Source: Luteolibacter algae
GTDB taxonomy: Bacteria; Verrucomicrobiota; Verrucomicrobiia; Verrucomicrobiales; Akkermansiaceae
Assembly: GCF_042683045.1 (NCBI RefSeq)
Contig: NZ_JBHUIT010000002.1
Coordinates: 620,001 to 684,000, forward strand
Direction of reading: 5' to 3'
DNA: 64,000 nt
Shown here: positions 43,342-51,263 of the stretch, piece after piece
Position numbering within the stretch: the first letter of the stretch is position 1
How the letters are laid out: each line of letters opens with the position of its first letter
The notes under the pieces: generated by a model
The model's database searches: none
Seen by the model: only the letters and a program-made list of their open reading frames with translations
Told to the model about the DNA's origin: nothing
Program-made: the position numbers and the translations under genes

Positions 43342-44673
43342 TTAGCGGATGGTGGAGCGGACCTCGCCATCCAAGAGTTTGGTCCGGAGTTGGTCGCCGG
43401 ATTTTGCCTGGTGAATGGAGCGGACGATTTTTCCTGATGAGTCCAGGGTGATGGAAAAGCCTCGTTGGAAGGCAGATTCCGGGCCGAGGGTGCGAAGTAA
43501 ATGCTGCAATCTTTCGAGTTGATTCTCGCTCCCGCTTATCTGGTGGGAAACGAGCTGACAGAGATTTTTTTTGAGCGAGACGACCTTTTCCTCCCGGCGA
43601 TCGATCACTCTACGCGGATGATGGGCCTGATGTCTCATCGCGCACTCGCGGAACTGCTGTTCGCGCTCTCTTAAGCAGGCTCGCACCGTGCCAGCCAAGG
43701 CATCCCGCAGGGAATCGAGTTGTTGGGAAGGTTCCCGGAGAAGGCTGGTGATCGCACGGGTCATGCGTTTTTTCGCGGTTTCCAGCAGGCTGAAAAGCTC
43801 CGCGGAATCCGGAACCGCCAGCTCCGCAGCGGCACTTGGGGTAGGCGCGCGCATGTCTGCCGCAAAGTCCGCGATTGTGAAGTCGATCTCATGGCCGACG
43901 GCCGAAATGACGGGGATAATCGATGCGGAAATGGCCCGGGCGACAATCTCCTCATTAAAGCACCAGAGATCTTCCAATGAGCCGCCACCGCGGCCGACAA
44001 TGAGCAAATCGCAGGCTGGATAGCCGTATTTTTCAGCTGAATTAAGCTTATGGATCGCATTGGCAATCTCCCGCTCCACGCCCCGGCCCTGGACTCTCAC
44101 CGGGAAAAGCACCGGCTGAACCCATGGCGCACGGCGACGGAGGATATTAAGGATATCCTGCAGCGCCGCGCCGGTGGGGGAGGTGACAATCCCGATCGTG
44201 CGGGGGAAAACGGGCAGCCGTTGCTTTTTGTCCGCATCGAAGAGGCCTTCCGCGTTCAGTTTTCGCTTCAGTGCCTCGAATTTTGCCTGAAGGTCCCCCA
44301 ATCCGGCCCGTTCCACCTTTTCAACAATGATCTGCAGCTGACCGCGTGCTTCATAGACAGTCGCTTCCGCGAAGACTTTCACCTTTGCTCCATCCTCGAG
44401 TGCTTCGGAGCCCTCTTTGCGCCGTGCATTGAACATGGCGCACTGGAGTTGGGAGCCCTCATCCTTCAGCGAGAAATACCAGTGACCGCTGCCTTGTTTT
44501 TTAAGATTGGAGATTTCTCCTTCGATCCAGAGCCGGCCAAGTCCTGATTCGATGGCGCGCTTCATTTTCCGCACCACCTGGGTGACAGTGATCGCCTTGG
44601 TTTCCTTTTGCGGGATGTCGGAGAATAAGTCCACGGGCTGAGAATTGAACAGGTAGAGCGGAACGTCCAACAC
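43342..44673 (-). CDS. xseA: Exodeoxyribonuclease VII large subunit
   Basis: XseA with XseB forms a nuclease that degrades single-stranded DNA from both ends during repair. The 443-residue protein starts with an OB-fold (VTQVVRKMKRAIESGLGRLWIEGEIS, GHWYFSLKD) and continues with the catalytic core: TSPTGAALQDIL, GRGGGSLEDLWCFNEE, SAVGHEIDFTIADF and D.RAPTPSAAAE. A coiled-coil region and a C-terminal GDQLRTKLLDGEV segment follow, as in the family. The start codon is GTG at 44673. The small subunit gene xseB is not in the window. Confidence 0.96.
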   Translation of the reverse strand: MLDVPLYLFNSQPVDLFSDIPQKETKAITVTQVVRKMKRAIESGLGRLWIEGEISNLKKQGSGHWYFSLKDEGSQLQCAMFNARRKEGSEALEDGAKVKVFAEATVYEARGQLQIIVEKVERAGLGDLQAKFEALKRKLNAEGLFDADKKQRLPVFPRTIGIVTSPTGAALQDILNILRRRAPWVQPVLFPVRVQGRGVEREIANAIHKLNSAEKYGYPACDLLIVGRGGGSLEDLWCFNEEIVARAISASIIPVISAVGHEIDFTIADFAADMRAPTPSAAAELAVPDSAELFSLLETAKKRMTRAITSLLREPSQQLDSLRDALAGTVRACLREREQQFRECAMRHQAHHPRRVIDRREEKVVSLKKNLCQLVSHQISGSENQLERLQHLLRTLGPESAFQRGFSITLDSSGKIVRSIHQAKSGDQLRTKLLDGEVRSTIR

Positions 44674-44726
44674 TCATCTGTAAACGACCCGGGATTTTTT
44701 ATAGGATTCGCCGCGATTCACATGCG

Positions 44727-44755
44727 TTGACATTATTGGCGGAGCTAGACATTTT
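44727..44755 (+). promoter_or_regulatory. Predicted promoter close to the 44762 start codon
   Basis: TTGACA (44727-44732) and CATTTT (44750-44755) are spaced by 17 bases. The expected transcription start is at or next to the GTG at 44762, which would give a leaderless message. Confidence 0.35.
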
Positions 44756-44761
44756 CGCCAT

Positions 44762-45427
44762 GTGAACACGATGACGATATTACTGGGAGCGACTTTTGCC
44801 CTGCTGCTCGCAGCAGTGGTTTTCTCCTTCCAAGGCATGAATGAAGGTGTGCGGAATGCACCACCGGAGGAGTTGGCGCGATTGCGTAGTCAAATCGAGC
44901 AGCTGCGTATCGAACAAGATAGATTGAAACTGGAGAAGCAGCTGCAGGAAGTGCGTGAAAGCTCCGCCCCGGAAGTTGCGCCTACGCCGCCTAGCGACGT
45001 GGAGAAAATGAAAGCGGAACTTGCCGAGAAAGAGGCGGAAATCGCGGCCCTTGCCGCGGAAAAAGAGGATGCCGAGAAAAAGGCGGAAACGTATCGGGAC
45101 GAAGCTGGGCTGATTGGCCAGCGGGAGCTGGAAAAGGGCGATAACGAGCTGCGCCGCGCCCGAATGATCCGCGATGCATTACTCATCGGCCGCGTGAAGG
45201 AGTATGTCAGCGATCCGGATTTCGGCGGGTTTGCGACGATTGAAATCGTCCTTCCAGAGCACGTTCAGACAGGGACGGTATTGGCGATCCGTAGAAACAC
45301 GGGGATTCTCGGCCAGGTGAAGGTTTCAGATATTTCGGCGGATGGTGCGATCGCCAGCCCGATGCCTGGCTTCGGACAAGTGGAGCCGCAAGCGGGGGAT
45401 GAGCTGATTATTCCTCCACAATTATAA
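44762..45427 (+). CDS. Unnamed membrane-anchored coiled-coil protein
   Basis: I do not recognise a family. The 221-residue protein has one N-terminal membrane helix (about 4-22), a coiled coil (about 36-125, with EKMKAELAEKEAEIAALAAEKEDA-type heptads) and a compact C-terminal domain of about 85 residues (VKEYVSDPDFGGFATIEIVLP onward) that looks like a small beta barrel, similar in plan to MreC or flagellar FlgT tails. That likeness is only in layout. The start is GTG 44762 or ATG 44771. It is divergent from xseA and ends at a strong terminator. Confidence 0.7.
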   Translation: MNTMTILLGATFALLLAAVVFSFQGMNEGVRNAPPEELARLRSQIEQLRIEQDRLKLEKQLQEVRESSAPEVAPTPPSDVEKMKAELAEKEAEIAALAAEKEDAEKKAETYRDEAGLIGQRELEKGDNELRRARMIRDALLIGRVKEYVSDPDFGGFATIEIVLPEHVQTGTVLAIRRNTGILGQVKVSDISADGAIASPMPGFGQVEPQAGDELIIPPQL

Positions 45428-45479
45428 GCCGGGAAAGGCAACCACTAGCTGGAAGCCTGGAATACGGTCCAAAAATTTA

Positions 45480-45518
45480 GTCCCGGGGAACTTCGATGTT
45501 CCGCGGGAGTTTTTTTTT
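45480..45518 (+). terminator. Strong intrinsic terminator
   Basis: TCCCGGGGAAC pairs with GTTCCGCGGGA around TTCGAT, and a run of nine T follows. It ends the 44762-45427 gene. The complement also has a T-rich end, so it may serve ppc from the other side. Confidence 0.85.
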
Positions 45519-45542
45519 GAGAGACGAGCGGCGCTTTATGGC

Positions 45543-48305
45543 TCAACCGGTGGTGCGGAGACCGGAGGCGATGGCATTGATGGAAAGGAGCAGCTTCGGC
45601 AGGAGCGCATCGGCAGCCGTCAGATTGTCGTTTTCCAGATGTCCACGCCACTCTCTGAGGAGATCGATTTGCTGGTAGTGCAGCACTTTGAGCGGTGCTT
45701 CCCGGATCGAGAGAGTCTTCGCCATACGTGGGCGACGATCTGCCATTGATCCGTCGAAGAGCTCGGTGAGCAACCGTTCGGTGAGCTCGAACTCTTCGGT
45801 GATGATCTTCACAAAATTGGATCGCGTGGAGTGATCCGTCACGAGTCCGGCGTAAGCCTTCATTAGCTCCAGGTTCGCTGATGCGAGGTTGGTCTCCACG
45901 TTTGTAAGAACATAAGCGAGGAAAGTGGATTCTTTGAGAGCCGCTTTCAGCTCGGTGAAATCTTCCGGATGGGAATTCTTCAGCTCCGCCAATGCGGTGC
46001 CGACCCCGAACCAGCCCGGCAGATAATAGCGTGCCTGGGTCCATGAAAAGACCCACGGGATGGCACGAAGGTCTGAGATGGAATGGGATTTCTTACCGGT
46101 GCGCCGTGCCGGACGGGAGCCGATACGGGCGTTTTCAAGCGCATCGATCGGCGTCGCCTGACGGTAGAAATCAATGAAACCATCGGAACGCAGCAGCGCT
46201 TGATAGGCTTTTTGGCTGGAAGCGGAGAGTGTGTCGAGGAAGCGTTCCGCGGGATCCGGAAGCTCCGGAAGATGACGATGGCGGGCTGTATTTACCGCCG
46301 CGCCAGCAAGAAGCAGCTCCAAATTATAAGTGGCACTGGCAAGGTTCGCATACTTTTGCGCAATCGTCTCACCCTGCTCGGTCATCCGGAAGCTGCCGGA
46401 CATCGCACCGTGGGGGAGGGCGGCCATAAACCAATGGGTCGGGCCTGCTCCCCGGGAGATAGTGCCTCCCCGGCCATGGAAAAAGCAGAGATTTACGTTC
46501 TTTGCCTGCCCTGTCTTGGTTAGTGCGGACTGGGCGCGTTGCAATGCGACTTGGGCCGCGAGTATGCCGCAATCCTTGTTCGAGTCCGAGTAGCCGAGCA
46601 TGATTTGCTGTTCCGGGCGGGATTTGCCATTCACTTTTGCCTGCTGGGATATGGAGCGCTGCGTTAGCGGATGATCGAGGAAATCCGCCAGAATGCCCGG
46701 GGAGTTGGCTAGATCGTCCATGGTTTCGAAAAGTGGAACAACCGGAAGCGGACAGGACATACCTTCCTCATGATGGGTCATCAGCCCTGCCTCTCTGGCG
46801 AGGAGGTAGACGGAAAGCAAATCGGAAAGCTGGCGCGTCATCGATATAATGAGTGAGCCGAGACCTGCATTGCCCCAACGGGCCATATGCCGCGTCAGCA
46901 CCCGATAGGTATCAAGGACATTGTCCGCGTATTCGCCGATTCTTGAGCCATCGTGTAGGAAAGGACGTTTTGACTGGAGCTCCGCATTGAGGAACTCAAC
47001 GCGCTTGCTTTCCGGCCACGTCGGGAAATTCTCTCCGTCCTCGATCCCTGCTACAGTGAGGATTTCCGCAATCGCATGATCGTGGAACTCGGAGTTTTGG
47101 CGGACATCGAGAGTGGCGAGGTGGAAGCCAAAGATCTCGATTTTGTGACGGATGGGACGGATTGCCTGCTCTTCGAGCAAACGGCAGCCGGCAAGTGAAA
47201 GCGTGCGGGAAAGGAGATCGAGATCCGCGGTGAGCTCCTCGGGTCTGCGGTAGCCTTCCACGCCTTTGACGTGCTCGCCCAGGCGCAGGGCCATTAGGCT
47301 GGCAAGTTGTCTCCATGGTTCCTCCGATTGGCGATCGAGGATTTCCTTTACCTCTTTTTCATTGGTGATGACGAAGCTGAGCTCGTCAATGCGGTCCTGC
47401 AATTCCTCCGGAACTTCTACAAGCTGGCGGGAGACGGTGAGCTGGGAGGAAAGGTTCTGTAGCTCTCTTTCCAATAGCTGGAAGGCTGCTGTGCGGAGCT
47501 CTGCTAGGCTGAGATCTGTTACAGACGGAGTGACCAAAGGGTGGCCATCGCGATCGCCGCCGATCCATGAGCCAAAGCTGAGGCGGGGAATGTTCCCTGC
47601 GGATCGCAGCAGGTCGAGAGGGAGCCCTGCCTCACGCCAAGCCTCGGTAAAATGCATGTCGAGGCGGTTGATGGCATTTGGGAAAAGATCGCGCAGGTAG
47701 TGGACCGCGTTACGAAGCTCGGAACTGATATCAGGCCGGACGAGATGGATTTCCGCTGTCAGCCAAAGGGTCTCCAAGGTGGTAACGACCCGCTCCCGGA
47801 TCCGGTTTTTTTCGCGGGTGGTAAATTTCGGATATTCGTTGCGGACCAGTTCTTCGTAAAGGCAGCGCTGGCGGGCGCGGACGGACTCACGCTTGGCTTC
47901 TGTCGGGTGTGCGGTAAGGACGGGCTCAACATGCACATCTTTCAGCACAGCGAGGATCTGCTCAGGATTCAGGCCAATCGCGTTGAGATCCCGTAGGGCT
48001 TGCGGCCAGAGTCCGCGAATAGACTCGGCACCGATTGCTTTCTCCCTCTCGCGGCGGATCTCGGAAGCAACACGCTCCTCGATCATGTTCAGTAGTTGGA
48101 AGCCGATGGAGTAAAGCTTTGGTAACCCTTCGGGAGTCTTCGCGTTGGGAAGTGGTGCTTTCCCCGACCACGGCATGTGGCCGAGAAGTTCTTTCTCTCC
48201 GGTGCTGGCGAGAGCTTCCTCCAGACAGCCAAGTAGGAATTTGAGACGCTCGTCGATAAGATCGAAGCCTTCATTGCGGAGCTGGGCACGAGTGTTGTTG
48301 GTCAT
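45543..48305 (-). CDS. ppc: Phosphoenolpyruvate carboxylase
   Basis: Ppc adds bicarbonate to phosphoenolpyruvate to give oxaloacetate and so refills the TCA cycle. The 920 residues begin at the ATG at 48305. Motifs are VLTAHPTEAKR (catalytic His) near 140, GGDRDGHP near 250, GYSDSNKDCG near 545, FFHGRGGTISRGAGPTH near 590 (the catalytic loop) and FSWTQARYYLPGWFGVG near 770, with the C-terminal allosteric end TGLRTTG-like. It lacks the plant N-terminal serine, as bacterial forms do. The frame extends to 48557 but would overlap prs. No ribosome site is seen. Confidence 0.97.
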   Translation of the reverse strand: MTNNTRAQLRNEGFDLIDERLKFLLGCLEEALASTGEKELLGHMPWSGKAPLPNAKTPEGLPKLYSIGFQLLNMIEERVASEIRREREKAIGAESIRGLWPQALRDLNAIGLNPEQILAVLKDVHVEPVLTAHPTEAKRESVRARQRCLYEELVRNEYPKFTTREKNRIRERVVTTLETLWLTAEIHLVRPDISSELRNAVHYLRDLFPNAINRLDMHFTEAWREAGLPLDLLRSAGNIPRLSFGSWIGGDRDGHPLVTPSVTDLSLAELRTAAFQLLERELQNLSSQLTVSRQLVEVPEELQDRIDELSFVITNEKEVKEILDRQSEEPWRQLASLMALRLGEHVKGVEGYRRPEELTADLDLLSRTLSLAGCRLLEEQAIRPIRHKIEIFGFHLATLDVRQNSEFHDHAIAEILTVAGIEDGENFPTWPESKRVEFLNAELQSKRPFLHDGSRIGEYADNVLDTYRVLTRHMARWGNAGLGSLIISMTRQLSDLLSVYLLAREAGLMTHHEEGMSCPLPVVPLFETMDDLANSPGILADFLDHPLTQRSISQQAKVNGKSRPEQQIMLGYSDSNKDCGILAAQVALQRAQSALTKTGQAKNVNLCFFHGRGGTISRGAGPTHWFMAALPHGAMSGSFRMTEQGETIAQKYANLASATYNLELLLAGAAVNTARHRHLPELPDPAERFLDTLSASSQKAYQALLRSDGFIDFYRQATPIDALENARIGSRPARRTGKKSHSISDLRAIPWVFSWTQARYYLPGWFGVGTALAELKNSHPEDFTELKAALKESTFLAYVLTNVETNLASANLELMKAYAGLVTDHSTRSNFVKIITEEFELTERLLTELFDGSMADRRPRMAKTLSIREAPLKVLHYQQIDLLREWRGHLENDNLTAADALLPKLLLSINAIASGLRTTG

Positions 48306-48410
48306 GAAAGATAGAATAGATTTTTTTCGAAAGTGTCGCGGTATTGCCAGAGCACGGCGAGTGCCCTGCGCTGTTTCAGGAGAGCATGTTGCACGCCGCG
48401 AACATGGAAA

Positions 48411-48445
48411 ATAAAAAAAGCGCGGAAACCAAAAGGTTGCCGCGC
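48411..48445 (-). terminator. Intrinsic terminator of prs
   Basis: On the minus strand, GCGCGGCAACC pairs with GGTTTCCGCGC around TTTT, and TTTTTTTAT follows. It lies 54 bases past the prs stop and isolates prs from ppc. Confidence 0.85.
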
Positions 48446-48498
48446 AAAATTTCAAGCCGTGAGGTGATGGAAAGCATCCGGCTTTGGAAACGGGATCG

Positions 48499-49425
48499 TT
48501 AGATGCTGAAGAGCGAAGTAACCGATTGCCCGCCGCTGATGCGTCGGATCGCTTCACCGAGGAGTGGCGCGATACTTACTGCCTGGATTTTCGGGCCGAA
48601 GGCCTGTGGGACGGAATCTGTCGTGATGACTTCCTCGATCGAGGAATTGGCGAGGCGCTCGTTGGCAATATCGCTGATAATTGCGTGGGAGACCCCGGCG
48701 AAAACCCGTTTCGCACCGTGTTGACGGAGGATTTCCGCAGCTGCGGTAAGAGTCCCGGCAGTCTCGGTCATGTCGTCGACAAGCAAGACATCGCGCCCTT
48801 CGACTTCACCGATCACATTCATCGCCTCGACCCGGGTGGCGGAGATCCGGTGCTTGGCCACGATGGCAAGTTCCGCGCCGAGGGCGTCCGCGTAGGAGCG
48901 GGCCATTTTCACTCCGCCGACGTCCGGAGAAACCACGGTGAGGTTGGAAGTGTCCGAGTGGCGGCCGCGGAGATAATTGATCAGAGCGGGTTTCGCATAT
49001 AGATGATCGACCGGGATATCGAAGAATCCCTGGATTTGCGGGGCGTGGAGGTCCATGGTGAGCACTCGGTTGACGCCTGCGGAGGTGAGAAGATTGGCCA
49101 CCAGCTTGGCGGTGATGGGGACGCGGGGTTGATCTTTCCGGTCTTGCCGGGCGTAACCGAAGAAGGGCATGACAGCAGTGATTCGTTCGGCACTGGCACG
49201 CCGCGCGGCATCCACCATGATCAGTAGCTCCATGATATTATGGTTGGTTGGAGGACATGATGGCTGAATAATGAAAACATCTTCACCCCGGACGTTTTCG
49301 TTAATTTTGACCGCAGTCTCCCCGTCTGGAAAGGCTTCGACCTGGACGTCTGCCAGGGGTTGGCCAAGAGTGTCTGCGATTTTTTCTGCGAGTGCGCGGT
49401 GGGCGGTTCCACTGATGATTTTCAT
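48499..49425 (-). CDS. prs: Ribose-phosphate pyrophosphokinase
   Basis: Prs makes phosphoribosyl pyrophosphate from ribose 5-phosphate and ATP for nucleotide, His and Trp synthesis. The 308 residues match the family length. FPDGETAVKINENVRGEDVF, the flexible FGYARQDRKDQPRVPITAK loop with ATP contacts, MDLHAPQIQGFF and the PRPP-binding loop DVLLVDDMTETAGTL are all present. The loop reads DDMTETAGT rather than the usual DDMxDTAGT. The start is the ATG at 49425; other in-frame ATGs lie 4 and 7 codons upstream. It diverges from the exosortase gene. Confidence 0.96.
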   Translation of the reverse strand: MKIISGTAHRALAEKIADTLGQPLADVQVEAFPDGETAVKINENVRGEDVFIIQPSCPPTNHNIMELLIMVDAARRASAERITAVMPFFGYARQDRKDQPRVPITAKLVANLLTSAGVNRVLTMDLHAPQIQGFFDIPVDHLYAKPALINYLRGRHSDTSNLTVVSPDVGGVKMARSYADALGAELAIVAKHRISATRVEAMNVIGEVEGRDVLLVDDMTETAGTLTAAAEILRQHGAKRVFAGVSHAIISDIANERLANSSIEEVITTDSVPQAFGPKIQAVSIAPLLGEAIRRISGGQSVTSLFSI

Positions 49426-49439
49426 GAGCGGGGGCATTG

Positions 49440-49468
49440 TTGACATACATTGGAGGCTCGGCAATACT
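49440..49468 (+). promoter_or_regulatory. Predicted promoter of the exosortase gene
   Basis: A perfect TTGACA (49440-49445) and AATACT (49463-49468) are spaced by 17 bases. The start of transcription would be near 49475, about 29 bases before the ATG. The -10 match is weak. Confidence 0.4.
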
Positions 49469-49503
49469 TTGCGCGCCCGGAATCAACTTTAAGTGATTTT
49501 TTG

Positions 49504-50502
49504 ATGTCGAACCCAGCCCCCACCACTCCCGAGAGCGCTTCTACCGGGAACCCAAAATCCAAGCCCGCTCTCATCACAATCGTATCTTTGTTGATCACCG
49601 TAGCGGCCATTGTCTGGTTTTTCGGGATCGAAACGCGATTCGGCGGTGCTCGCGATACTTCTGTTTTCGGCTGGCTGAGAAGTGCGTGGAACGCGGAAAC
49701 AGATTATGAACACGGGATTTTGTTTCCGTTTGTCATCATCGGACTGATTGTCTATCAGCTGAAAAATCTTAGAGCGGTGGCAGGTCAGGGGAGCTGGCTG
49801 GGCCTAATAGCGGTTCTCCTCGGGGCGGTGTATTATGTGATTTCCTACCGGACTTTCCAGCCGCGGATCGCAGCAGGAGGCCTTCCATTTATTCTCTGGG
49901 GTGGCGCTTATTTCCTCTGGGGGTGGCAGGTCGCCCGGATTCTGATTTTCCCGCTGTTCTTCTTCTGGCTGGCTATTCCTCTACCGAGTTTCCAACAAGC
50001 AACAACCCATTTGCAGCTGCTTGCCACTTCGCTTGCGCATCATGGGTCCGGACTTTTCGGGGTCGAGACAAGAGTTGTTGGCACGACGATTCTTCCTGTG
50101 CATGGAGATTGGAAGCCGCTTGATATTGCTACCGGATGCAGCGGAATACGGTCTCTGATGGCGCTTTTGATGATTTCCTCGGCGTGGGCCTATGTGGCGA
50201 AGATCAAGCTCTGGCAAAAGGCTTTGCTGTTCCTGTCCGCCCTGCCTCTTGCGATCATTGGAAATGCGCTCCGGGTGATATCGATCTTTGTAATCGCAGA
50301 ATATGGCGATGCCGAATGGGCGGCAACCACATGGCATGACTGGTCTGGTCTGCTGCTTTTCTACCCCTTTTCGCTGTTTCTCCTATTGGTTCTGCACTCC
50401 ATTTTCGAAGGTGGCTTGCCCTGGAAGAAAAATTCAAAACGCAGGCTGACCCGTCAGACCGTCAAGGCTAAAGAAGAGAGCGTATTTATCCCCGAATCAT
50501 GA
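49504..50502 (+). CDS. Exosortase (XrtA/EpsH-type)
   Basis: A 332-residue, roughly eight-helix inner-membrane transpeptidase. The catalytic triad is visible: Cys212 in ATGCSGIRSL, Arg257 in GNALRVISI and His278 in TWHDWSG. Exosortases cut C-terminal PEP-CTERM-like sorting signals and attach the protein to the surface or the exopolysaccharide; no such target is encoded in the window. epsI follows with a four-base overlap. The convergent exopolysaccharide cluster fits the known link between exosortases and EPS. The start is the ATG at 49504; the frame to 49450 would include the promoter region. No ribosome site is visible. Confidence 0.95.
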   Translation: MSNPAPTTPESASTGNPKSKPALITIVSLLITVAAIVWFFGIETRFGGARDTSVFGWLRSAWNAETDYEHGILFPFVIIGLIVYQLKNLRAVAGQGSWLGLIAVLLGAVYYVISYRTFQPRIAAGGLPFILWGGAYFLWGWQVARILIFPLFFFWLAIPLPSFQQATTHLQLLATSLAHHGSGLFGVETRVVGTTILPVHGDWKPLDIATGCSGIRSLMALLMISSAWAYVAKIKLWQKALLFLSALPLAIIGNALRVISIFVIAEYGDAEWAATTWHDWSGLLLFYPFSLFLLLVLHSIFEGGLPWKKNSKRRLTRQTVKAKEESVFIPES

Positions 50503-51230
50503 AAGCCAAACCCCTGATACTTCCCGCTCTGCTCTCGGCCGTTCTGGCATCGGTGTATTTTTTGCCTACGGCCGGTGAGGTGGCGCAATCGGCGATTCGG
50601 ATGGAATTGCCCGAGGGTTACGGCGTCTGGCATTTCAAGAAAACTCCTCCGAGTGAGCAGGAATTGAGCATCCTCGCCGCTGATACCGAGTTTGCAAAAG
50701 CGGTATGCTTTAGAATCCGCCCCGGGGAGTTCGATGAAGAAGGGAACCCTATTCCGGATCGGATCGATCTCTCAGTCGTGCTTTCGGGAGCAGATATCAA
50801 TAACTCGATCCACAGGCCGGAGCGGTGCATGCCTGCACAGGGTCATCAGATTTTATCTTCATCGAATAAAGTTCTGCCGTTGGAAAACTCGCACTCGCTC
50901 GAAGTAAAACGCCTGAAAAGTCTTCAGCGGATTCCCACCAATGCCGAGGGCACCGAGTTTCTGGAGCTTCAGTGCGTGACCTACTACTTTTTTGTTGGCC
51001 ATGATTCTGTGACAAACGATCACTTGGACCGCACCCTCACGGATATGAAAGACCGTCTGATCCGAGGGATGGATCAGCGTTGGGCCTATGTTTCGGTATC
51101 CATGTGGTATGGTGAGATGCCATGGATCAAGGACAGCATTCTCACCGAGGAGGAGGTCGATCGCAAACTTTCCGACTTTGTGGAGACCTTCGCGGAAAAG
51201 CAAATCCGTTGGGATCAGGTCAAGGGCTAG
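50499..51230 (+). CDS. epsI: EpsI-domain protein (exosortase-associated, DUF3485)
   Basis: A 243-residue secreted or anchored protein with an N-terminal hydrophobic segment (about 5-23). The EpsI hallmark HRPERCMPAQGH lies near 107-118, with one conserved Cys. EpsI commonly follows an exosortase or is fused to it, and is needed for exopolysaccharide formation in Methylobacillus. Its biochemical role is not known. It overlaps the exosortase by four bases and is convergent with the Wzy-like gene, 33 bases away. Confidence 0.92.
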   Translation: MKAKPLILPALLSAVLASVYFLPTAGEVAQSAIRMELPEGYGVWHFKKTPPSEQELSILAADTEFAKAVCFRIRPGEFDEEGNPIPDRIDLSVVLSGADINNSIHRPERCMPAQGHQILSSSNKVLPLENSHSLEVKRLKSLQRIPTNAEGTEFLELQCVTYYFFVGHDSVTNDHLDRTLTDMKDRLIRGMDQRWAYVSVSMWYGEMPWIKDSILTEEEVDRKLSDFVETFAEKQIRWDQVKG

Positions 51231-51263
51231 AAGGTTTTGCCAGAAGGTAGCGCCGAGCGATGG

